From Symbiodinium natans (Eukaryota; Sar; Dinophyceae; Suessiales; Symbiodiniaceae), in contig CAJNDS010002591.1 of the NCBI GenBank assembly GCA_905221605.1, forward strand, positions 130,679 through 194,678: a stretch of DNA of 64,000 nt, given 5' to 3'. The notes beneath the pieces were generated by a model that made no database searches, was not told the origin of the DNA, and worked only from the letters and a program-made list of their open reading frames with translations. The translations under genes were made by a program, and so were the position numbers. Below are positions 53,922 through 64,000 of the stretch, piece after piece (within the stretch, counting starts at the first letter, position 1; each line of letters starts with the position of its first letter).

Positions 53922-56900
53922 AGAGGCAGAGACAGAGACAGAGAGACACAGACAGAGACAGAGACAGAGACAGAGACAGAGACAGAGACAGACAGAGACA
54001 TACAGAGACATACAGAGACAGAGACACAGACAGAGACAGAGAGGGGAAGACCGGCCTCGTACTGAAGGGCCGCGTTGCTCCAGGTGAACTCTGCGGAGGC
54101 GGCCATGGCTGCCCGAGTCATGGCCTTGACCTGATCTCAGAGGACGTGCGAACCCAACCCGAAACCCAAAAAAACCAGGGTCTAAACCTGTAAACCCGCT
54201 AGCCTAGACCCTGCCAGAGTCTCGGAAGCGAAGAGGATGCCCCCCCAAAAAAGCCACATGGACTCAGGTTTCCCAAAGCATGGACCCTTAACCCTTGAAA
54301 GCCTGAACCCCGAACACCCAAAACACCGTAAGCCCTCCACCTCTTTAAACTGAAGACCTCCAGCTAATCCCTGGGAGCTTAAGCCCTCAACCCTTGAAAT
54401 GTAAACATGTGTGCAGATTCAACGCCCTGAGCCACTTCGAAGCCCCAAAGGCTGAACCACTCCATTCAGCCAGCCTTCGCTGGCTCCGCGATGAAGAGCT
54501 TCGAAGCGCGCTTCAAAGCCTTCGCGATGGACTCCACGGACTCCTTGCTTGGGCGCCCGCGCACGCGTGCGCACGCGCGTGCCCATGCGTGCGCGTGCGC
54601 GCTCAGGGGGCGTCGGCTCAGGGGTGCGCGCTCGGGGGCGCTCCGGCTCTTTTACGGTGTCGGATTTGAGGTTGGGGCACACAAAGGTTTCTGCACAACA
54701 AGCGCGCGGGTGCGCGGGCCTCGTCAATAACGGCCTCCACAGACATCTCCTTGTCGGTCCAGATTCCGTTCAGGCCATCCTGGCAAGCACCGCATCCGAT
54801 CAAAACCTCCGCCCCTGTTTCCTGCAACCTCCAAACTAGGACCTCACCCAGATCTCTGTGAAACTCTAGTCTCCCAAGCAGACTAGCAGTGTCAAGGAAC
54901 GCTCTTGAGCGATGATACCAAAGTATGGAATCCCAGACACAGCCGAAAGCCCTGCAGTCTCGCCGTCTCGCCGTCTCGCCTCAACAGTGTCCTTCAGGCC
55001 ACCCGTCGGGGCGACGATGGGCAAGGTGCCCATGCGCATGGCCTACCGACGACGGAGTCTTGGGGATGAACACGCGTTCGGGGTTCAAAGGGGCTGCAAA
55101 GGGGGGGCCAAGGATGTGTCAGGGCTTGGGGCTTCATCTTTTGGGTTTGGGACAGCCGAGGGAGCCTTACGGCTTGAAGGATACAGTTGAGAGGGTCCCA
55201 GGAGCCAAAAACTAATAACCCTCAAAGTTGCACCTTCGCCCTCCCCAAAGCAACCACGTGGCAAAGCCCAAAAAACCCGCCAAGGCAAGCAACAGTCTGG
55301 CACCTCCATCTGCACCAGGCCGCAGGGCTCCCACCTGCATTTCAAAGACAAACTAAGTGCAACCTCGTTTGAAAAAGAGGAAACTGCAAAAGAAGAAACC
55401 GGTGTGGGGGGGTTTCAAGTCAGGGCTCAGGATACTCCTGGGTTCAGGTTTCTTGTTGCGACGGTTCAGCTCGAAAAGGCTTTGGGGCTGTTGGCGCGCA
55501 GGCTTGACAGACTAGAAAGGTTCTAAGGCTGTTTAAGGGTTGCCGGTTTCCAGTAAACTGGACACCACGAGCCATGGTGCTTCAATTCGATTAGCACATG
55601 TCTCGGCGCTGTGCGGAGAATTTGAACTAAAGTCCGTTGCCCATCCTCCACAGGCCACACCACACACTCCCCCTCCACGCACTCGGGAGCTCGTGCTCAA
55701 CTGTTTAGTCGGATGTCGCATGCGGTAAGGAGAAACATCACGGTCATTCTGTGTGTCGGCGTGTCGGTGTGCAGGTGTGTGTGACGAGTTCTGAAGCCAT
55801 GGTCGCCCTGCTCGCCATCGCTAGCAATGGCAGCTAGTGGGCTCGCGGCACTCTGGGTGGACATTGCCGTGCAGAACATTAGGGGCCCTTGCACCTGAAA
55901 TCGTCTCTTGACTGCCCACAGCCGCTGCGCCGGCAAACGCAACTCGGATGGTAGGACCTTTGTAAAGCCTCAGATGGTACTCAGACCGGGGCCCTCACAA
56001 ACCCCGAAACCCTCCGCCCTTGTCTAAGCCCGCAAGAGACCTGAAACATTCCTGGAAATTGTGAGAACGTGAGAACCCGGGGAGCACCGGGACGGCAGCA
56101 GGGTGAAGTCGCAGCCGGCCAGCAGAGCGTAGCGCTCAGGGCCCATCCAGCCTGCACGAAGGGTTTGGGCGGTTCAGGGCTGGGATGGGCTCACATGCAC
56201 CCTTCAGTGTCAAAAGCCATGCCATCCGCATCAGCCTGCATAGAAGAACTTGGTGGGAAACTTCTTCTCGACGGCCTTCGTCCTGTCCCAGGGCACATGG
56301 AAGCCAGAAGACCCCTTGACCCTGCAAGAAGAAATCCTGCAGTCTTAAGACCGCAACGAACGGAATGACAGCTTCATGCGAATTGACATCAAAAGCCCTG
56401 AAGATCCTCATATACTGTACATAAGCCAACCAAAACAGTGGAACTCTCTCAAACTCTTCAACTCTCCGCTTAGCTGCAAGTTCAACGCAGCAAATACAAG
56501 ATGGGCTAGATCTTGACCGGGCTTGTGACCTGTTCCGGGACACACACACACACACACAAAAAAAAAAAAATAATAATAATAATAATCCTGCAAAAACTTT
56601 TGAACGATAGAAACCCCAAGCACCCGAAACCCCAACTCCTAAGACCTAGACTGTCACTAACCAAGCGAAAAGAAGAATAAACTAAACCCCAGACCCAACC
56701 AGTAGACCCAGACGTAGGTGCCAGGCTGGGCCACGAGGTCGGCGCGGCCGGAGCCCACGATGACCACCTGCATCTCAGTGTCCTGGCAGGGTTGCGCTGT
56801 ATAGGCGTCGGGTTTACAGTTCTCGTGGAAACTCAGCTGCAGCATGTTTGTTACAAGCTGCAGGGCCCAATTAGATGGTGGATGATGGTGGGGAGGGAGG

Positions 56901-59900
56901 GGTCAGGGACGCCACGTGCAGTGGTGCCTCCTGATTATTGAGAACAGAAGGGTGCCCCCCCTAGAACTGCCCAAGCCAGCAAAACCCCCAGCCCCCATCA
57001 ACTAACCCTGCAGCCCTCGCTGTTGTGGGATCAGCAGGGTGAACGAAATCTGGGAAACTGAAGTCGCACAGCATGGGGGGGGGGGGGAGTTCGGGTTAAA
57101 TTGGGTCGGAGGTTTCGGGGGGGTGCTGGCAGCTAAAGCAACAGCTGACCTACAAACGGAGGCCTCCAGGATCCCCACCAGGGCCTCTAAGAGGAGGTCG
57201 TAGCCCTTCTGGGCATCCAGCCTGAAGCTTGCCAACAAAAAAAGTGCCACACCGGCCCAAAACTCCCCGAAAACTCCCCGAAAACTCCCCGAAGCTGCCT
57301 TCCGATGAAGCACATCAGGGGCCCCTTGGACTCGGGGAGGTTGTTCTGCGCACGGTAGGTGGCCTGGCGAACTGTCCAGGTGGCGTCGTTCTAGATGAGG
57401 AGAGGGCTTTGGGGAACCGAACAGCGTAGTGTTGGGATCGCCAGGTTGGCGACACAGTGAGAGAGGCAGGAACTGGAAGCGCTAAGGGCTCCACAAGCTC
57501 CCTTGAACCTTTATCGGGTCTAGGATCTTCGTGAAGGTTGAGGGTGAGGGCTCACCCTCAACCTTGTCTCCCTTCTTTCCCCCCAAAACCCTACATCACG
57601 ACATCTGAAGGTTCGAGAACGGCCCCCGCGTTCAGGGCTTCCCGGCCTTGAGCTCGGCCTTCGCCTCGGGCGCCGTGGCCGCCTGGGCACAAAGGGAGGC
57701 CCCTCATGTCCCCTTCATTTCGGAGTTTCTGGGTTGGACCTTTACTTACAGTTTAGCCTTACGACCACACGTAACGACGCACTTTTCAGCCTTGTTTCAG
57801 GGGCATACCATGGTCGCGCAGCACGCGACGTGGTTGGCAAGACAACGCCTTCAGCGGCGAGGCCAAGATTGTCTGCTCAGCCGAGGAGGGTTGAGGGAGT
57901 CGACCTGAGAAAGGTTGCCCTGTTGCTCTACTTGCCAGAGCATCCATGCCTGGCACGATGACTACGTCCATGTCGCCAGCGCACGCGACTGGCCGGAGCA
58001 CGCCCGCACGACTTCCTTCCCTGCGCGGGATGTCGTGCAGATTTTCGCTCCTGGCCCAGCGCCTGCCAGCTGGAGTCCGAAGCCAATGTTGGCAGCGGGC
58101 GCTGCCCGAGGCGCCAGCGGAAGGCCCCGCATCTGTACAGGTTTCTGTCGACTCCTCTACCCAACAGCCAGAGCATGTTGCAGTTCGTGCCTTTCAGACG
58201 TCGCACACCGATTGACTCGGGAACATCCCTACGACCAGCTTCACCACGCATGCTCGTGGGAGGGCGTTGCATGTATAAAATCGTAGTGCCCAGAACCGCT
58301 ATTTTGCCGTCCATTCATGGCCCTTTGTTGCGAATGCACGATACACTGCAAAAAAGCAGGTAACAGGTCTTCGTGCATGTGGACTTCTTTGACTTGGGAA
58401 AGTCACGGCTTGCATCATTCATGCCGGGTACTTGGTTTTTGCAACTAAATGTTAAGTCCTCCTGACTTTTCCCACTCCTGCGCGGATAAATGTCGAAGAC
58501 CCTCGGCTTTAGCAATGAATTCACGACTTTCCACAACCGCCGCACTCAACAGGCGCGGCCTTACGCACGGTTGGAACGCAGCTTCGGGCTTACAATGTCC
58601 AAGAGTCCATAGGGCTTAGAATTGCGGAGCACGTCTGAGCTACCGGCCGTGAAGATGCCGCAGGACATCATGGTCTTCGTGACGAAGTTCTTGTCGCTGG
58701 GGGACACGCCCTCCTTCACGCCGTTCAAGATTCCTGGCCGCGGCTGCTTGAAAAACCTGAAACCAGACGCCTCAAACCAAAACCCTCAATCGCACGTCCT
58801 GTGCACTTTCCCAGCGTGAAGAGGTCCTCGAGCTCCACGCCCTGCACTGCCGCACTTTCACGCTCAGCTAACAGCGGCCTTGCGATGCCCTGGAGTTTAT
58901 GGCGTAAGGATGCTCATGGTTTTTCATGCCTCGCAAGGTGTGCACCAAGCACATGGACCAGGCACATGGGCGCCTTCTCCGGATCCGTGCAGCACTCCAC
59001 CGCGTAGCTGGGAGACACGGTCAAGGCCTTTGCCGGACGGACCATGCGGCAATGCTCCCTGCAACCCTATAAGTCCTAAAAGCCACAGACTCAAGCTCAA
59101 ACCCGAAGCCCGGAGCTCCAAACATCTCTGAACCTAGCACTGAGCTGGAGGCCCGGTCGGCGTACTTAAGGCCCGCAGCCATGGTGTTGATGCAAGACAT
59201 CTGCGAGCGAGGCGCACAGGCTTGGCATAGTGTAGCGCTTCCAAATGGAATTTCAAGATCTTCACAGGGCTTATCCGGTTGTCGTCTCGGGGCTTGGAGG
59301 CGCTGCCCCCCTGGCCTTCTCGTTGTACTTGCCGATGCGCAGCGGCATCTTGAAGGTGATGCTGTCGATGTAGCGCTCCGGAACGCCGAAGATGCTGGCC
59401 AGGCCTGGAAGCAAACGGCCTAACTTGTTGCTAGCCGACGACCGATGACCAGATATGAGGAGGTTCGAGGGTTCCGAGGGGCTTCGGGCTTCGGCTCTGG
59501 CTGGGCAGTACGCGCCTTCCTCGCGCACGAAGCGACCTTGGAACACGGCGTTGTGGCAGAGGAACCTTGGTGAAGTGTTGTTGCGGGTAGCCCTACAGCT
59601 TCAACTCTCCGCATAAATCGAAAAGCCGAGTGCCAGGGCTTAGGTGGCTTCGGGGCTGTAAAGCTCAGATGCTTTCCAGGGTCCAAGGGCTGCCAAGTGG
59701 CGCGGACTTCGTGTTGGTCCACTTGCCTTGGGGCTTCGGCAGGTCTTTGTTGAAGATTGGCTTCGGGAGGGGCTTCGGCCTTCTTTACGGCCTTACATGC
59801 TCGCGTCATCTCGCGGCTTGTCGGCTACAAGGCTTCGGGCCTGTGGGCTTCTCAGCGTGGATGAGCATCGGGACCAGGGCCGAGTGCCAGTCGTTGCACA

Positions 59901-61758
59901 CGACCATGCAGTCGCCGCCGTACCTGGGCTCGGGGTTTTCCGGGGTTTTGCCCCGTCTGTCCTTGAGCCGCATCTCTAAACCCTGACACCCCCGGCACTC
60001 GAACCCGAGAGCTCCACTATGCCGGGCCCCCGTGCACAGCACCGCCCAAAGGCAGCTCCTGGATGGCCTTCAAAGAAGCCTCGGGCGGTTTTTGGAGCTG
60101 AGGGGGATGCAAGGCAGGAGACACACTTCAACATAGATGCAAACAGGCATGCACCACCCGAAGGCGCATGGGATGTACAGGGCTTTGGATTCGTTGGATG
60201 GCACTGATAGGGGCTAATCTCAAACTTGAGGAGTTTGCTGCTTGGTGTTTCGCAGGCGACGGCCAGCGATGTGGGGTTCTGGGTCGAGGCTTGTCGCGCC
60301 TTGCAGAAGTAGGCGAAGCGAGCTTGGTTGTCCGCGAAGTCCTGCCGAAATTTTCGCGTTTGGCAAAGCGCTTCCGGTTTAGGGAGAAAGGGAGCTGAGC
60401 AGTTTGAAGTGGAGGGCGAGGATCCCACATAATGCCACAACGATGCATCGCATGTTCTCTCCCAAGTCAAAACCCAACGCGACTTGTCCTGCTAGTACCT
60501 ACAGGTGCCTTAGCCCTGGTATTCAAGGCTCATTCTTGCCATCATCTCTACACAGCGAGCCAACTACTCCTGACAGCGAGCCTATCACAATCTCGAAACA
60601 AACATGTCACATGTCAGTATGCTCAGAAGCAAGAGTGATGCCGCGGTGCTCTGTTTATAGGTGTTGCCAGCTTTGTGGCTGGATCCACCCTGAGACTCTA
60701 GACCCTGAACGTTGAGCCAAAACCCTTCATGCAACATGTTAATATCTTGTAATGATTATGGTTTGGTTTTGATCTGGCTGAGATGTCGGCATCCTTACGC
60801 CATGGGTCGGACAGGCTGAGAGGCGTCCTGACCCCACTCAGGGCCGTACAACTTGGCACCGGTCTCTCCGTTGACGCGCTCCAGGAAGGTCGGGTGATCG
60901 ACGAACACGTAGTCGACCTCGCCAACAGCTACAACCCGTTGCAGCCCTGCCAGGCCTAGGCTGCAGGGCTCTACTGAAGTTGGGGGTTACGAAAGCAGCT
61001 AGACCATGCTTTATCGTCGTGCGCATTGGGCAAAGCCCGCCGGGCAACTCCATAATGTAGGTGTCATACTGGTAAGGGGGACCTGAATGCGCCCCCCCGC
61101 CGTAACTTCAATTTGATGCTTGGTTGAACAAAGACAATGAAATTAATCTTTTCGGTGGGAGTCCCCTGGGGCGTACCTCTGACTATTGATACATCAGCCA
61201 GACAAAGCCTTAGCTTGCGTCGTCACTTTGCTGAGTTTGACCCTGGCCTTCTGCTTGTAGGTGTGGAAGAAGTGCACGGATTCGTTCTTGCCGCCCATGG
61301 GCACCGAGCCCCAGTAGCCGGTGTCCCAAGCATCCTTGTACTGGTCATAGCCTGCATGGGAGAAGCGCCGAGGCTGCCGAAGAGCTTCAACCCTGAATGA
61401 AACCCCCCGAATTTTGACCCCAAATCAAGAAATCCTAAACCCTAAACCCTAAACCCCCACAAAAACGAAGAGCCAAGTCGTGCCAAGGCACGGGGAGAGA
61501 TGACCATGCAGCGGTGGCCCAGGGCCGCCAGCGCAATCGGCAGGCCATCCATGGCCTCTCCCAGGCCTGGCTCTAACCGGGGGAAAGCTCCCAAGGCTGC
61601 TCCTCATGAAGAAGATGGCGAACCTCAAACCTCAACAAACTCGCAAAGTCTAGGATCTACCCTGCGATGCCCTCAAACACCTACAGCCGTGCATCCAAAA
61701 ACCCTGCATGCCTCCAGTCTTGGAGAAGGGAGCCACTTCACTGGTGACGAAGACGATC
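52813..61758 (-). CDS. Starch/glycogen synthase (GT5), tandem copy 2, catalytic region
   Basis: Exons: 61758-61712, 61566-61492, 61351-61248, 60917-60828, 60341-60300, 60079-60036, 59923-59841, 59726-59702, 59565-59516, 59404-59316, 59200-59153, 59027-58974, 58841-58811, 58733-58648, 57682-57647, 57363-57299, 57221-57164, 56782-56727, 56282-56236, 56151-56088, 55334-55304, 55042-54980, 54779-54720, 54543-54475, 54124-54056, 53148-53122, 52863-52813. Each has exactly the length of its partner in copy 1, and the frame is open throughout. Few residues differ: ASLK for AALK and Val for Ala around the 60079-60036 exon, and AVFEE for AIFEE in 53148-53122. All catalytic motifs are kept, so both copies look functional. 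Introns have diverged strongly. Two donors differ from copy 1: GC for GT after 59404-59316, and GT for GC after 56151-56088. Confidence 0.93.
53203..53238. repeat. ITS, CCCTAAA, 5 units
   Basis: In copy 2, right of exon 53148-53122: orientation opposite to the copy 1 array at 37083. Confidence 0.9.
53816..54045. repeat. (GA)n and (GACAGA)n, synthase copy 2 intron
   Basis: A pure GA run at 53876-53918, then hexamer GACAGA units; longer than in copy 1. Confidence 0.95.
54550..54610. repeat. GC/CA alternating tract
   Basis: Repeated GCGCACGCGTGCG-type sequence, capable of Z-DNA or hairpins, beside the acceptor of exon 54543-54475. Confidence 0.85.
57745..58600. other. 0.85-kb segment present only in synthase copy 2
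   Basis: Lies between exons 58733-58648 and 57682-57647; the same intron in copy 1 is only 135 bp. No arrays, no recognised gene or terminal repeats. Confidence 0.7.
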
Positions 61759-61824
61759 CTGACGAGGGGAGGCTCCCATGACAGCCTTCAGCAGTTCACC
61801 GCTTCTGCGACCATGCTTGCTCGC

Positions 61825-63896
61825 CAGGACACTGGTACTTCTTGCTGATGGTGGTGACCAACTTGCCACCAACCGTGGACACAGCACCACGCCCCTGACG
61901 GAGCGGAAGCTGACAACCGAAAGACCACTGCATGGCATGCATCCCTTGCCTCGGCCATCGCCCGTCCCACAGCGACTGCAGGTGGTCCGACCTGCGGCAA
62001 AGGCATCATGTTGCGTTTGATGAAAACTTTCATGCTTGCAACTGCCCTCACGGCCAAGCCTTGGGCACGTCCTGCGCCTTGCCATCAGCACCTCACGCAT
62101 TCAAAGCATACAGAGCATCTACTCGGCAGGTCGGACGGTTTCGTGCTGGAGGCTCTCGGTTTTAATTTCAGGGTTGAGGGCACGAGCCGCCACCAGCCTG
62201 CTGCGCTCGCGGGCAATGCGGCAGCTGCAGCCTCAAAATGCAAAGTGTGCCCAGCGCTAAGATTACGCAGCTGCACAGGCCCGAAACCCTGCCCAGCCTT
62301 GGCATAGCCCCTGGCCGGGCCAACCGTGCTGGTTGCATAGGCGTTGGTGCCAATCTCACCTGCTGCCACCGGCTTGCCACTCACGATGTTCAGCACCTGG
62401 CTTTGAGTATTCCTTTTTCTGGGTTTCAGGGATGACGGGTTTCGGAGCTCAGGGGCTAAAACTCACAAAACTTGGTCGGATCGGGCTTGACAGTCTGGAG
62501 CTATCAGCCTATGGGCCTTTTTAATGGCTTCTATAACCTCACAGAGGACCTCTGTGCTGCGGCCCCAGTCACGCTGGTGGGAGCAGACTGGGTCGAGGCC
62601 ACACCGCCGGCGTACTTCGAGGTGCTCGGCACAGCCATGGCCGGCTTGGCCTTGGCCTGCGGGAAAAGGAGGAGGAGGAGGAGCTTTGAATCTACGAGGC
62701 GCTAACCGTTTAGGGTTCAGTGCTTGGCTTGGAGCACCCAAATGCGCCCAAAATGGACATGTGGAGACAAGACTGCACAAATCAAACACCCTGCGCAAAC
62801 CAAAGCCCCAAACCCTAAACCCTGAACCGCATGAACCGGAACCCCCATACCCTGAGCTGCATCCTGCTCCCAAGCCCACAGGCTGAGCCCAGCAGCTTCC
62901 TTCCCGCGCCTTGGGTGCCTCGGCCTTCGCCCCCATTCCTGCGCTGAAACTCTTCGGTTCCGGTTGCTAGGGGAAGCTTCAGACACAGGACCCAGGGCTG
63001 AGGCTCTCGGACATGCTCTCGCTTCGGACTCGGAATATGGGGACTGGGCTTGGGGTTGAGGGCTGCGGCAAAGGGCTGAGACCTTTGGGTGCATGGCTGA
63101 AAGTGTTGATTGCCCAATTTTTGCCCAAAGGCCGCATCCACATTGCAGCAACATTCGCGATCTGAGCTATCACACAGAATCCATGGGTCCTAAACTCTAG
63201 ACCCCGCATTCCAAGCCACAAACATCTGCACCCACAAACCCAAACTTTCCCCGTCCTCGTGCCAGGGCTGAGCCCGTGGCTGTCAGGCGCTCGGCAGCAG
63301 TCGCCGGCTTCTTGCCCTCCTGGCAGAAAAAAAGGGGAAGCCCCGAAGAAAGCAATGAACGGCTGTCAGGGTTCAAGGCGTCAGGGCTTCAGGGGAGCGT
63401 CTTTTGAGCCCTGGTCTCTTGACTTTCGGCTGCTGGACACCTGCAGCAGCGCCTGAAACCCCCCAAGCCCAGCGCCCGAAAACTTCTGCACCCAGCACGA
63501 AACATCACTAAGACAAATCCTACAACCCTCACTTGCCCTAACTTGCAAACCCCTAAACCCTAAACCCTAAACCCTAAACCCTAAACCCTAAACCCTCCAC
63601 GAAGAGCCTCCATGACGGCGGCGGCCGAGATGGGGGACACGGCAGCCTTGGCCTTGGCCGGAGCGCTGACCTCGGGAGTGGCTTTTGGTAGCTTTTCGTA
63701 GCTTTTTTTTGTAGATGTTCGTGATTTTCTGTGTTTTTTTGTAGCTTTTTTTGCAGCCTCAAGCGCCTGGGCCCCAGACCGACAAGGCAACCAAGGCAAC
63801 CTGAAAACTCAAGCTGAACCCTCGCAAACCCACAAGCGCTCGCCAGGTGGCGCCCGCCGAGGCCGGGCTGGTGGTGGTCGGGCCACTGCCGGCCGC
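61825..63896 (-). CDS. 5' extension exons of synthase copy 2 (partial, runs off the window)
   Basis: Exons matching those of copy 1: 63896-63844, 63670-63608, 63319-63263, 62938-62900, 62656-62552, 62396-62288, about 62231-62200 and 61894-61825. The Ala/Lys-rich peptides are the same as in copy 1, with only small changes such as AAAAALPASAAG for AASAALPTSAAQ. The gene continues past position 64000. The exon ending at 62552 has an altered donor: after GCACAG copy 1 has GTTCC, but copy 2 has AGGTCC inside a short palindrome, so the splice must shift by two bases or use a non-standard site. Confidence 0.6.
63549..63597. repeat. ITS, CCCTAAA, 7 units
   Basis: Left arm of exon 63670-63608. Confidence 0.93.
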
Positions 63897-64000
63897 CTCT
63901 CGTGGACTCGGGCTTTCTCGGTCAATTTCTACGATTTTGGTGTTTTTGGAGTTCTCGTCTCGCGGGAAGAATATTAGTATCCTTATGGGGCCCGCAAAAA

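Larger units (their letters stand above)
34960..63960. repeat. Direct tandem duplication carrying the synthase gene (about 16-kb unit)
   Basis: Unit 1 runs from about 34.96 kb to at least 48.66 kb and unit 2 from about 50.86 kb past the window end. Equivalent exons lie 15.3 to 16.4 kb apart (37813 vs 54056, 45277 vs 61712, 48302 vs 63608). Exons are almost identical; introns differ by insertions and deletions of up to about 0.8 kb and by gain or loss of telomere-like arrays. Both copies have the same orientation, as expected from unequal exchange. Confidence 0.92.

Noticed and set aside
1-64000. tRNA, rRNA or spliced-leader genes
   Set aside because: I saw no cloverleaf, rRNA or dinoflagellate spliced-leader sequence on reading, though a covariance-model search was not possible.

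Overview
The window is nuclear DNA of a plastid-lineage protist, most likely a dinoflagellate. The evidence is: telomere-type repeats of the TTTAGGG class; every well-supported gene on the minus strand; very short exons (14 to 220 nt) spread over long introns; and introns whose donors are mostly GC, sometimes GA, and only occasionally GT, with acceptors nearly always AG followed by G. That splice-site usage and unidirectional tandem genes are known dinoflagellate traits. The genus cannot be fixed from the sequence.

Layout. About 2.1 to 5.7 kb holds small unassigned minus-strand exons. From 15.18 down to 6.2 kb runs a minus-strand gene, or two adjacent ones, for a secreted CIA30-domain protein (signal peptide at 15.1-15.2 kb) followed by an MsrB/SelR-like domain with a stop at 6206. 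From 18.4 to 34.4 kb lie further minus-strand exons of unknown genes, including one gene end with a stop at 27706. These are mixed with a 227-bp satellite (25.75-27.4 kb), a 1.8-kb TAG-rich simple-repeat tract (31.85-33.66 kb) and several miniature inverted-repeat families. From 35 to 64 kb there is a direct tandem duplication of a family GT5 starch/glycogen synthase gene, both copies on the minus strand. In each copy I could splice 27 catalytic exons of identical lengths into one open frame (1564 nt, about 521 codons). Copy 2 runs off the right edge.

The most unusual property is the more than 80 interstitial telomere-like arrays (ITS). They occupy introns and spacers with a strong polarity: on the plus strand an exon usually has (CCCTAAA)n to its left and (TTTAGGG)n to its right. 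Each minus-strand intron therefore tends to start with UUUAGGG and end with CCCUAAA, two arms able to pair. Four arrays are flanked by direct duplications of 16 to 28 bp. Comparison of the two synthase copies shows arrays present in one copy and absent from the other, so the arrays look like insertions and not remnants of chromosome ends.

Pathways. The synthase pair would elongate alpha-glucan in storage-polysaccharide synthesis. The CIA30/MsrB protein would be a secretory-pathway product that may handle oxidised methionine. Gene starts for the synthases and functions for the other exons remain unknown. Exon limits were set by hand from reading frame, family similarity and copy-to-copy conservation.
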